Source of the DNA: JABGQS01 sp963674545
Lineage (GTDB): Bacteria; Bacillota; Clostridia; Christensenellales; SZUA-584
Reading direction: 5' to 3'
Assembly (NCBI GenBank): GCA_963674545.2
Contig: CAXXFB010000001.1
Coordinates: forward strand, 744,001 to 808,000
Length of the DNA stretch: 64,000 nt
Below, in pieces: positions 1 through 8,022 of this stretch. Under the pieces are notes generated by a model. That model saw nothing but the letters and a program-made list of their open reading frames with translations, was not told the origin of the DNA and made no database searches. The translations under genes were made by a program, and so were the position numbers. Each line of letters starts with the position of its first letter. Positions within the stretch are counted from its first letter, which is position 1.

Positions 1-321
1 TTCCGGCGCAATGTCTCTGTCGTGGAAGCAGAAATATTCAATGCCCATTTTCTGCATGAACTCAAAGCCTGCATACACCCTTGCTTCAGCTTTTTTTATG
101 TCTGAAAGGCCCTGCCACGGACGCTGTGCTGTGCCGACGCCGAACTGGTCTGCTCCTTCATTACAGAAAGTGTGCCACCATGCCGCAGCGAATTTTAGCT
201 GCTCTTTCATCGTCTTGCCGCCAACCTTCTCATCAGAATTATAGTGTCTGAAGTAAAGGCCGGGCTTCATTTTTTCCTGTGTGTATTCGAGTTTTTTTAT
301 ACCCGGAAAATATTCTTTCAT
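1..321 (-). CDS. xylA: xylose isomerase, N-terminal part (cut by window edge)
   Basis: Amino-terminal portion of xylose isomerase, the cytoplasmic metal-dependent enzyme that interconverts D-xylose and D-xylulose. About 107 codons are visible; the family is usually about 435-440 residues, so the rest lies beyond base 1. Seen directly: the family-typical start KEYFPGIKKL, the segment GKTMKEQLKFAAAWWHTFC, and the active-site segment FCFHDRDIAPE containing the catalytic His and following Asp. The ATG at 321 has aggag just upstream. It is the last visible gene of a long minus-strand run whose first gene is xylulokinase (8023-9519), so the two classical steps of xylose use bracket the cluster. A hairpin sits in the 112-base gap before it. 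Confidence 0.93.
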   Translation of the reverse strand, partial: MKEYFPGIKKLEYTQEKMKPGLYFRHYNSDEKVGGKTMKEQLKFAAAWWHTFCNEGADQFGVGTAQRPWQGLSDIKKAEARVYAGFEFMQKMGIEYFCFHDRDIAPE

Positions 322-375
322 TTTTCGATTCTCCTCTTTTCCTGCCCGCAGCATGCTGCTGCAGATACCGCAAAC

Positions 376-401
376 TTCGCCTGCCTTAAAAAGCAGGCGA
401 A
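376..401 (-). other. stem-loop between isomerase gene and xylA
   Basis: A perfect 9-bp inverted repeat (ttcgcctgc at 376-384, gcaggcgaa at 393-401) with an 8-base loop lies between the end of the 434-1279 gene and the xylA start. On the minus strand no U-tract follows it, so it is not a convincing terminator in the direction of transcription. It may act as an mRNA processing or stability element. Function is inferred only. Confidence 0.45.
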
Positions 402-433
402 TCCGCAGTTATATTTTATTTTATTTTATTTTT

Positions 434-1279
434 TTACAGCCCGCAGGATTTAAGATATGCTACGCTCTTCTGCAGCATCTCTGCCGTTCCGCCGATCTCC
501 AGCGTAGAAGCAAGTATCTCTTTCCTGTCTTTGAGCACATCAACGACGCCTTTAATATCGATTACGCCGTCGCCAAGTGCGATAGTAGAAAATCCGCAGC
601 CAAACTGCTTGCCGCGCCTCTCAACATACTCTTCGCCAAGGTCTTTCCAATGAACATGGAATATCTTGTCCTTGAAGACTCTTGCCATCTCTACCGGATC
701 CGTTCCGCCCAGCCAAGAGTTGCCCGTATCCATATTTACACCAAGTGACTTAGGATTACCAAGGCAGTCCATTATATCCTTTATACCCTGTATAGTGTCC
801 GTAAAAGGACCATGAGGCTCAAGAAGTATGTTGACTCCGAAGTCTTCCGCCATCTGGCATGGCACAACCAATTTCTCAGCAATAGTGAATATGCTCTGGT
901 CGTAGCTTAAGTTCTTTGCCCACTCTGAATGCGGTTCATTCTCTGTTGTAACGCAGTCTCTTATGCCTATAGCCGCTGCGAATTTTATGCCTTTCATTAT
1001 GCCTGCTGTCTGGAATGCTGCCGGATTGCTTGGTTCAAGCAGAGCACCGTGTACGCAAACTGTTGAAGGAGTTATGCCGTACTTATCAAACAGTCTCTTG
1101 GTCGCAAACGGGTCTCCATCAAGGCTGACAGTAGCGGCAAGACCTGCAGAGTTGAACATGCTGCTTCCTTCGTGCACGTCTGTTATGTCCGCATGAGTAA
1201 ATCCAGCCTCTTTTGCAAGCTGCAGTTGCCTTTCAATGCTCGTGTATGGCTCTAATGCTAAAAATACACCAACTTCCAT
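434..1279 (-). CDS. sugar phosphate isomerase/epimerase, TIM barrel (AP endonuclease 2 family)
   Basis: A 281-residue cytoplasmic TIM-barrel protein of the xylose-isomerase-like/AP-endonuclease-2 superfamily, which includes D-tagatose 3-epimerase, IolE and IolI. The four metal-ligand positions of the family are visible in order: Glu in LLEPHGP, Asp in NMDTGNS, His in FHVHWKD and Glu in STLEIGG. The ATG at 1279 is chosen because cgattaggagg precedes it at good spacing; an upstream in-frame ATG has no ribosome site. Its ribosome site overlaps the stop codon of a small Cys-rich gene. It is one of three members of this superfamily in the cluster. The substrate cannot be read from sequence. Confidence 0.85.
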   Translation of the reverse strand: MEVGVFLALEPYTSIERQLQLAKEAGFTHADITDVHEGSSMFNSAGLAATVSLDGDPFATKRLFDKYGITPSTVCVHGALLEPSNPAAFQTAGIMKGIKFAAAIGIRDCVTTENEPHSEWAKNLSYDQSIFTIAEKLVVPCQMAEDFGVNILLEPHGPFTDTIQGIKDIMDCLGNPKSLGVNMDTGNSWLGGTDPVEMARVFKDKIFHVHWKDLGEEYVERRGKQFGCGFSTIALGDGVIDIKGVVDVLKDRKEILASTLEIGGTAEMLQKSVAYLKSCGL

Positions 1280-1290
1280 TTTTCTTCCTC

Positions 1291-1437
1291 CTAATCGTTT
1301 TTTAAATAGATGCAGTGAGAGCCGCAGTGCATACAATTATCCCTGCAGTCCTTTTTGCCTTTTTCTTCACGGCATGCTTCTTCAGGCTTTCCCGCATCTT
1401 TTTTCTCAGGATTCTTTTCCCCGGTCTTTTTTTCCAT
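1291..1437 (-). CDS. small Lys/Glu-rich protein with C-terminal Cys/His cluster
   Basis: A 48-codon frame filling the gap between two isomerase/epimerase genes. The first half is highly charged (alternating Lys and Glu). The second half carries four Cys and two His, ending in CMHCGSHCIYLKND, with one further Cys near residue 22. The CxxC and HC spacing suggests a small metal-binding or redox peptide, which is inference. Its TAG stop overlaps the ribosome site of the next gene, which would couple their translation. The start at 1437 is 24 bases after the previous stop, and the only Shine-Dalgarno-like bases (aaagg) are rather far upstream, which lowers confidence. I do not recognise a family. 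Confidence 0.45.
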   Translation of the reverse strand: MEKKTGEKNPEKKDAGKPEEACREEKGKKDCRDNCMHCGSHCIYLKND

Positions 1438-1461
1438 AGCAGTTTTTCAACGCATACCTTT

Positions 1462-2451
1462 TTAGTCTGCCTTTAAAGCGTCATCAAAAGCTCCAACGTT
1501 CGGGCTGATGTTGATATCTTTGGTGAATTCGCAGGCTTCAGCGCCTCCTGCCATTCTGTCCATTCCGCTGTCTTCCCATTCAATGGAAAGCGGCCCGTCA
1601 TATCCTATCTGGTTAAGTTCTCTTACTATCTCGTTGAAATCAACATGGCCTCTGCCCGGTGAGCGGAAGTTCCAGCCACGTCTTGTATCGCCAAACTCAA
1701 TATGCGAACCTAATATCCCGTTCAATCCGTCAAGAGTAACCGCAGCATCCTTGATGTGTACATGATATACCCTGTCAGGAAGTGCACGTATCATAAGGTG
1801 CGGAGTGATGCCCTGCCAAATCAAATGGCTCGGGTCGAAGTTCATGCCAAGAGTCTCTCTGTAATCAAAGGCTTCAAGCAGCTTAACAAAAGAATAGTAG
1901 TCAAATGCTATCTCAGTCGGGTGCACTTCGAGCGCAAACTTGATACCATATTTATCCATCTCATCAAATATCGGCGTCCATGCTTTTACCACGTCAGCAT
2001 ATCCCTTGTCGATCATCTCCTGGCTTGTCTGCGGGAACGAATACCACTTATTCCATATAGGAGAGCCCATGAACCCTGTAATTATCTTTATGCCAAGGTT
2101 GTTAGCAGCCTTAATGGTATCCATCGTATAATCTACCGCCCACTTTCTCATTGCCTCGTGGTCGTTTGCATACTTCGAAGGTGCAAATCCATTATGACGT
2201 TCGTCATATTCGTCACACACAAGCTGTCCGCACAGATGTGTGCTGATGGCCCATGTTTTCAGTCCGTTTTTCTCAAGCTCCGCTTTTATACTGTTGACAT
2301 ACTCCATGTCGTTTGCCGCTCTAGTTGAGTCTACGTGGTTGCCCCATGTTGCAAGCTCCAGTCCTTCATAACCCATTTCCGCTGCAGTCTTGCACATCAC
2401 GTCCATCGGCAGGTCTGCCCATTGTCCTGTAAATAGTGTTACCGGTCTCAT
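1462..2451 (-). CDS. sugar phosphate isomerase/epimerase, IolE-like TIM barrel
   Basis: A 329-residue TIM-barrel protein of the sugar isomerase/epimerase superfamily. The family metal ligands are visible: Glu in ALEVHPTE, Asp in MNFDPSHL, His in YHVHIKD and Glu in LSIEWED. It is longer than its cluster siblings, with an extended aromatic region (FMGSPIWNKWYSF) near residues 130-145 that could line the substrate pocket. The start has ggaggt upstream. It sits 30 bases after a Gfo/Idh/MocA dehydrogenase. That pairing is known from inositol catabolism and from oxidative glycoside cleavage (the Dgp system, where a Gfo/Idh enzyme makes a 3-keto sugar and a TIM-barrel partner eliminates the aglycone). 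The exact substrate is unknown. Confidence 0.85.
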   Translation of the reverse strand: MRPVTLFTGQWADLPMDVMCKTAAEMGYEGLELATWGNHVDSTRAANDMEYVNSIKAELEKNGLKTWAISTHLCGQLVCDEYDERHNGFAPSKYANDHEAMRKWAVDYTMDTIKAANNLGIKIITGFMGSPIWNKWYSFPQTSQEMIDKGYADVVKAWTPIFDEMDKYGIKFALEVHPTEIAFDYYSFVKLLEAFDYRETLGMNFDPSHLIWQGITPHLMIRALPDRVYHVHIKDAAVTLDGLNGILGSHIEFGDTRRGWNFRSPGRGHVDFNEIVRELNQIGYDGPLSIEWEDSGMDRMAGGAEACEFTKDINISPNVGAFDDALKAD

Positions 2452-2481
2452 AATTTCTTACCTCCGCTTCATAAATTATTA

Positions 2482-3654
2482 TTAGAAGTCTACCCAAACG
2501 CTGCCCGCCTGCGAGCTTTCAACGCATCTGTTAACGAACTTAACTCCGTCAAGGCCCATCTCTACAGTCGGATATCCATAAGACTCCTCGTCCTTGTCAA
2601 TGCCGTCCGCCTTGTCATATATAGCATCCGCAAATGCTGAATAGATGTTAGCAAAAGCAGAGAACAGCCCCTCAGGATGGCCTGACGGCAGTCTGCTGAA
2701 TGCTCCGGCAGCTTCTCCGACAGCTCCTGTCCCTCTTGAATAAATCATCGTCGAGCCGCCCTTTTTGGTAACTTTTAAATAGTTGCTATCTTCCTGTACA
2801 AATTCTATTGTGCCCAATGTTCCGAAAATCCTTGTTCTTAAAGCGTTGTCGTTTCCGATAGCGACCTGGCTTGCCCACAGAGTACCTGTCGCTCCGTTTT
2901 CATACTCCAGCAAAACCTGAGAATTATCATCCAGCACTCGTCCGGCAACTTTTTTGTCCATCTTTGCGCACAGCCTTTTCAGCTTCAGCCCGGTCATATA
3001 ATTGACCATATTCTCAGCATGCGTACCGATATCTCCAAGACAATTCGAACGGCCTGAACGTTTTGGGTCTGTCCTCCACTCGCCTTGTTTGCCAAGCTCT
3101 TCGTCAGATTCAATGAGCCAATCCTGTGCATATTCTGTCATTACCACACGAACTTCGCCTATCTCGCCTTTTTGGATCATGTCTCTTGCCTGTTTCGCCA
3201 TAACATGTCCCGTATAAGTATATGTAACACAGAACAGACAGCCGCTCTTCTTTGCAAGGTCTCTCAATTCTTCAGCTTCCTCTATCTCGAAGCACAGCGG
3301 TTTGTCACAGGCAACGTGTATGCCGTTTTCCAAGAAAGCTTTCGCTACTGCATAATGCATAAAGTTAGGAGTAACTATTACTACGAAATCTATCCCGTCT
3401 TCCCTCGCCGCTTCCTTTTTAGCCATTTCCTCATACGTAGCATAAACACGCTCTTCACATACGCCAAGTTCCTTTGCCGTCTGAAGGCTGCCTTCCATAT
3501 TCCTCGAAAAGCTTCCGGCAACCAGGTCAGCCTTGCCGTCAAGTGCGATAGAGCGCCTGTGGACGTCCCCGATAAACGAGCCGGGGCCGCCGCCTACCAT
3601 GCCGTATTTTAGCTTTGTCCTTACGCCGTCTGTCTTGCTTGCTGAAATACTCAT
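2482..3654 (-). CDS. Gfo/Idh/MocA family oxidoreductase
   Basis: A 390-residue NAD(P)-dependent sugar dehydrogenase of the Gfo/Idh/MocA family. The N-terminal Rossmann fold has a variant dinucleotide motif GGGPGSFIG near residue 21, and the family EKP motif appears as CDKPLCFE. The C-terminal half (from about residue 150) matches the family's substrate-binding beta-sheet domain, with GDIGTHAENM as the probable active-site region. The ATG at 3654 has aaggag upstream. It lies directly before the IolE-like gene and after the cupin gene, in one transcription unit. A probable role is oxidising a sugar or glycoside hydroxyl to a keto group before isomerisation or elimination. Confidence 0.88.
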   Translation of the reverse strand: MSISASKTDGVRTKLKYGMVGGGPGSFIGDVHRRSIALDGKADLVAGSFSRNMEGSLQTAKELGVCEERVYATYEEMAKKEAAREDGIDFVVIVTPNFMHYAVAKAFLENGIHVACDKPLCFEIEEAEELRDLAKKSGCLFCVTYTYTGHVMAKQARDMIQKGEIGEVRVVMTEYAQDWLIESDEELGKQGEWRTDPKRSGRSNCLGDIGTHAENMVNYMTGLKLKRLCAKMDKKVAGRVLDDNSQVLLEYENGATGTLWASQVAIGNDNALRTRIFGTLGTIEFVQEDSNYLKVTKKGGSTMIYSRGTGAVGEAAGAFSRLPSGHPEGLFSAFANIYSAFADAIYDKADGIDKDEESYGYPTVEMGLDGVKFVNRCVESSQAGSVWVDF

Positions 3655-3687
3655 AATAACATCTCCTTAATATTTATTTTACGTAAG

Positions 3688-4912
3688 TTACTTTACAAAC
3701 TTTGCCGCTTCCGGGTTGTCCGGCCCAAAGTGTTTAAGCAGCACCAGCTCAGAGCAGTCACTGGTGTTAGTTATTGTAACACCGCTCTTAGCAGCTTCCA
3801 CAGAAACATAAAACTCGTCTCTCGTAAGCTGTTCATAGCGTATCACCGCAGGTGTTTCGATCTTAACACCGTTTATCTCCCCGTTGCCTTTCATCGCGAT
3901 AAAGCCGTATGCCGCTGCGTCTTTGATAACGACTTGTCTTCCCGGCGCAACTTCCAGCCTCTTTGCGCTGAACCTGTCGCTTCCGTAAGATATCCATTCT
4001 TCTACATAGCCTTTTTCCTTCATGGAATCCACATCCTCTACAGGAACAGGCTCATGGTAGTGGTTCTTCTTAAACTCAGGGTCAGTGTTTGCCTCCCAGT
4101 CGAGACAATCGATCAAATAATCAAGATCCCATTTCTTGTCGTCCGGTATGAACTTGACAAGCAGATCTCTCTCAAAGAATTTGTCCTGGATCATTGACTG
4201 CCAGAACAATGAGCAGTCACTTACCCACTGCGGTTCATAAGTCACAAGTGAACCGGGCGCATGAAGTATACCCGCGGGAACGTCCCATCCAGTATTCAGC
4301 TTCAGCTTATACGCCGTCGCCAGCTCTAAAATACCGTTGTCTCCGCCTTTGCCCCAGTCAGCAATATATGTCTTAAGCTGCTCTCTTGTCGTTTCCGGGT
4401 CAAGGCCGAAATAAGTATATCCGCCTAAATAGTCATAGTTATTAAGCTCCGACGGGAAGAAATAAGACTCCGGCTTCGGGGTGTCTCCCACAGCCTTTGC
4501 ATGCTCTTCTCTCAGGTGCACATGATGCGGTATCGGCGTCTTGAAGTCATAGAACTTTGCGAAGGATTTTAATCCTCCCCATTTATCCATGATATCTTTA
4601 CCGAATATCTCATCGCCGGCCTCGTCTATAGCGTCTTTTAATTTAAGCTTCTCATACCCCGAAGACGTTTCGACTACTACGAAAGCTAAGCCCCTCATCC
4701 TCATACGTGGTCGGCCCGTTATCCACCATTCCGGTAGAAGCCATCCAGCGTTCGGATATTCCGCCCCACTGCGCTCCTCTTGCATAAATGTCCCTTACAT
4801 CGAGCTTCAGCCTCCTGCCGGGCAGCAGGATAGTCCTGCCGACCCATGCCGGAGCCAGGCGCAGCACGCCTTTGTTTTTATTGAGCTCGTCTAATATTTT
4901 ATTCTTTACCAT
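3688..4912 (-). pseudogene. mannose-6-phosphate-isomerase-like cupin, frameshifted
   Basis: Encodes a protein resembling class I mannose-6-phosphate isomerases: a zinc cupin with PIPHHVHL and PESYFFPSE as probable metal-ligand segments and GILHAPGSLVTYEPQ further on. The reading frame is broken. The start (ATG 4912, with ggagg upstream) reads MVKNKILDEL... to ...EDEGL in one frame. The rest continues as FVVVETSSGYEKLKL in another. Removing one G from the gggg run near 4690 restores a single frame of about 407 codons. It could be a true pseudogene, but three further homopolymer indels in the neighbouring gene make sequencing or assembly error equally likely. Confidence 0.75.
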
Positions 4913-4936
4913 CAAGTTTCCTCCCAAGATTCAGGG

Positions 4937-6023
4937 CTATTTCTCTATGGAAATAATTCCTTTTAATTTATCTCCCTTCGCCCTCTTTCATGAACTTGAT
5001 GCCCTTTTCGGCGTATCGGCAAGGCTGAATTCATGCGTAAACAGCTTGTCAGTGCTGATTATCCCAGACTTTAAAGCACCTATAGCCGTAGGCCATACTA
5101 GCGGAGCCAGCCAAGCAAACTTAACCGTAATGTCGCTCTGTATAGCATTAAGTGCAGGAATATCAACTGTGTCTTCTTCACCCGGCAGTCCGAAAGTAAA
5201 CAACCGTTCCGGCAGGCGCTAAAACTTCCAGAGCATCCTGAAGAGCTTTCTTCGAACTCGTCGGAACAATTACTTTGTCGGCAAGATTGCCGCCGTTCAG
5301 CTCCTCTATCTTTGCTTTTATATCGCTGACATAGTCCGGTGAGCTTTCGTCCTTAACGTTAATTATGTAATCAGCACCGCAGTCTTTGCCCACACCAAGA
5401 GGATAATCCCTTGTGCCGACCAGCACTACCTTGTCAGCTCCTCTTGCCTTTATAAGCTGGACCATCATTATGCCAATGGCTCCCGGTCCGAAGACCACTA
5501 CAAAATCGCCTATCTGCGGATCGAGCTTCTTAACGCCATAGCTTCCGCATGCAAGCGGTTCGCATATAGCAGCTTCTTTATATGACATGCCCTCAGGCAT
5601 CTTATATATGTGCGTATATTTCATTACAACGTACTCTGCAAACGCACCATTGTTGCTTACTCCCGGTACGGTCATATAGTTGCATATGTTAAAATTGCCC
5701 TTTGCACAGTCGCTGCAGGCATTGCACTGCTGTACCGGGTTGCAGATAACTCTGTCACCCTCTGCGAAAAGCCCTTTGGATTTTGGCAGATCGCCAACCT
5801 CTACTATCTCTCCGGAAAATTCGTGTCCCAGCACAAGCGGGCCTTTGCCGTCTGCTGTGCCTAGCGGGCTGTGTCCGTAATAATAAGAGATATCGCTGCC
5901 GCAGATTCCGCAGTACTTAACCTTCACAAGAACTTCATCCGGCCCAATCTGCGGAATGTCTATCTCCTCAAATTTCATTACATTGGCTTCGTAAAAAACC
6001 TGAGCTTTCATTTTCCCTTTCAT
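4937..6023 (-). pseudogene. zinc-dependent alcohol/polyol dehydrogenase, frameshifted in last quarter
   Basis: Medium-chain zinc alcohol dehydrogenase of the threonine/sorbitol dehydrogenase type. It has catalytic-zinc residues in CGICGSD and GHEF, a structural-zinc cysteine cluster (CNPVQQCNACSDCAKGNFNIC region, residues about 95-115), and the NAD fold motif GPGAIG. The start at 6023 has aggaggt upstream. Three single-base shifts occur near 5198, 5010 and 4974. Joining the frames gives ...GTVV-TFGLPGEED..., then ...FTHEFSLADT-EKGIKFM..., then ...GDKLKGIISIEK and a TAG at 4937-4939, about 361 residues, normal for the family. All three lie in short homopolymers. The enzyme probably oxidises a sugar alcohol for the cluster. 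Confidence 0.78.
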
Positions 6024-6033
6024 GTTAAACCTC

Positions 6034-6918
6034 CTAGAATTTCTTGTTGAGCTCGTCAACAAAAGCTTTGCTTTGCGCCGTTACATCCCATGCGTTCGGC
6101 CATTCGCAAAGGTCTATTGCCCACCAGTCGCCCGTATATCCAGCATCTAGAAGCGCCGGTATGACCTTATCAAAGTCTATATTGCCAAGACCAAACGGAG
6201 CATGCGTGCTCGTTCCTTCGCCGTTCAATGTCCCGTCAGAATCGATGACGTGCACAAATCCTATCAGGCCTTTGAGCATTTTTATATACTCAAGCTCGCC
6301 TCCGGCAAGTGTCAGCCCTTCTTCGATATGCCTTGCGCCGTTTGCGCCCATGTGAGCATGGCATGTGTCAACGAGCAGGCTGAAATTCTTTTCGTCGACA
6401 TCTTTGACGGTTTCTAAAACGTTCTTCGGTTCATTTATTATGAATCCCGGTTCAAATTCCCAAACGACATCTATGCCCTCTTTCGCAGCTATCTTAGCGC
6501 TCTTGCGGAACATGGTCTTTACTATGTCCTTGGCGTCGTCGTATGTCATTCCTTCCGGAAGTACCGGAGGAGAACCGCTGTCTATACGGATAGTCTTCCA
6601 TCCCATTTTTGCCATGAATTCCACGCCCTGGGTATAAAGCGCAAGCCACTCGTTATTCTGCGTCAAAGAATTAACGCTCCATGTATCGACAGCAAAGTCT
6701 GCAACTTCCAGACTGTTATCTGCTAACAGTTTCTTAAGTCCTGCTCTTTTCTCATCTGTGTCATAAAGTTCCGGGTTTGCATGTGGCTTAAAACCACCCA
6801 TGCTTATGCCGTCAAATCCAAGTTCATTCAGTCCGGCGCATAGCTCAGGAAGCATCATAGGTTTGTCACCATATTCTCCCATTATGTATGCCCAACTTCC
6901 AACAGAAATCTTTTTCAT
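6034..6918 (-). CDS. sugar phosphate isomerase/epimerase, TIM barrel
   Basis: A 294-residue TIM-barrel member of the isomerase/epimerase superfamily. Likely metal ligands are Glu in VWEFEPGF, Asp in LLVDTCHAHM, His in FVHVIDSDG and an acidic residue in WAIDLCEWP. The Trp/Cys-rich C-terminus (GDWWAIDLCEWPNAW) is distinctive compared with the two sibling enzymes. I place the start at 6918 (MKKISVGSW) rather than the ATG two codons earlier, because ggag is only 2 bases from that one and 8 bases from 6918. It follows the LacI regulator and precedes the alcohol dehydrogenase by 10 bases, so the two are probably translated together. The substrate is unknown. Confidence 0.85.
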   Translation of the reverse strand: MKKISVGSWAYIMGEYGDKPMMLPELCAGLNELGFDGISMGGFKPHANPELYDTDEKRAGLKKLLADNSLEVADFAVDTWSVNSLTQNNEWLALYTQGVEFMAKMGWKTIRIDSGSPPVLPEGMTYDDAKDIVKTMFRKSAKIAAKEGIDVVWEFEPGFIINEPKNVLETVKDVDEKNFSLLVDTCHAHMGANGARHIEEGLTLAGGELEYIKMLKGLIGFVHVIDSDGTLNGEGTSTHAPFGLGNIDFDKVIPALLDAGYTGDWWAIDLCEWPNAWDVTAQSKAFVDELNKKF

Positions 6919-6953
6919 AATCATTTCTCCTTTTTTATTTAATAATAAACTCT

Positions 6954-7970
6954 TTATCTTTTGCCGATCTTGACCGTAGATTCTCTTATCAGAATGCTAG
7001 GTTCAAGAACAATTTTCTCTGAAGGTACTTCTTCTTCTTTTATAGCATCGCACAGCAGCTTAACGCCAAGCTTTGCCATCTGCTTTATAGGCTGCACAAC
7101 GCTTGTCAGCGAAGGAGTTATCATAGCTGACAACTCATCGTTGTCGCATCCCATCAGAAGTATATCGTCCGGAATCTTTACACCATACTCTTTTAGCCTG
7201 CTGAGCACACCGAAAGCAAACTCATCAGAGCTTGCAAATACAGCGTCGATATCCGGGTTCACAAGTATGTTCGCTCCGATGTTATACCCCTGCTGCATCT
7301 TGTCATATGTATCATATTGTTTTGGCGCTATAAAACAGTTCTTTTCACTGCAATCAAGGCCTTTTTCGTTCATAGCCTGTTTGAAAGCGTTAACCCTGAG
7401 GCCTATAACTTCCGCCCCAAGCGGCTCGCTTACATAACATATGTTTCTGGCGCCGACTTCATAAAGGTGGTTTACGGCTATCCTTGCTATCTCAAGGTTG
7501 TCTACACCTATTCTTGTAATATCGTCGCTTGTATCCGTTCTTGAATCAATAAGGACTATAGGTATCCTGTGCCGCTCAAGCAGTTTGTATGATTTCTTTT
7601 CAAGCAGATCCGAGCAGCTAAGCACACCGATTACGTTGTGCTGTATAAGTGTCTCTATATACTGGCTTTCCACCTCGGCGTTATAAAACGTATTGCACAA
7701 AAAGACCATATACCCCTGCAGACGCATCGCTCTTTCAACGGCTTTTACGACTGCGCTGTAATAGTGCAGTGAAACGTCAGGTACAATAAGCCCCACAATA
7801 GCGGACTTTCTTGTCTTGAGGCCTTTAGCCATAGCATTGGGTACATACCCAAGCTCGTCGATTGCCGACAAGACCTTTCTTCTTACGTTTTCAGATATCG
7901 GCGCAGTCCCGTTTATTACATGAGATACGGTCGGCTGAGAAACCCCAACCAGCTTCGCCACATCTTTCAT
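6954..7970 (-). CDS. LacI family transcriptional regulator
   Basis: A 338-residue (from the first ATG) LacI/GalR-type repressor. The N-terminal helix-turn-helix reads VAKLVGVSQPTVSHVINGT, with the hinge helix near residues 43-55. The C-terminal periplasmic-binding-protein-like sensor follows (RIGVDN, FASSDEFAFGVLSRLKEYG, PDDILLMGCDND). The start is unusual: the first ATG (7970) has no ribosome site nearby, while a strong ggggag lies 5-8 bases before in-frame ATT (7988) and ATC (7985) codons. Those would add IRQPT, a normal LacI N-terminus. It sits inside the operon it probably controls; TGTATA-type operators lie before xylulokinase and before the 12232 gene. Confidence 0.92.
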   Translation of the reverse strand: MKDVAKLVGVSQPTVSHVINGTAPISENVRRKVLSAIDELGYVPNAMAKGLKTRKSAIVGLIVPDVSLHYYSAVVKAVERAMRLQGYMVFLCNTFYNAEVESQYIETLIQHNVIGVLSCSDLLEKKSYKLLERHRIPIVLIDSRTDTSDDITRIGVDNLEIARIAVNHLYEVGARNICYVSEPLGAEVIGLRVNAFKQAMNEKGLDCSEKNCFIAPKQYDTYDKMQQGYNIGANILVNPDIDAVFASSDEFAFGVLSRLKEYGVKIPDDILLMGCDNDELSAMITPSLTSVVQPIKQMAKLGVKLLCDAIKEEEVPSEKIVLEPSILIRESTVKIGKR

Positions 7971-8022
7971 AGTTGGCTGTCTGATAATTATGTCTCCCCT
8001 CTTTTATGAATTTCGCTTATGT

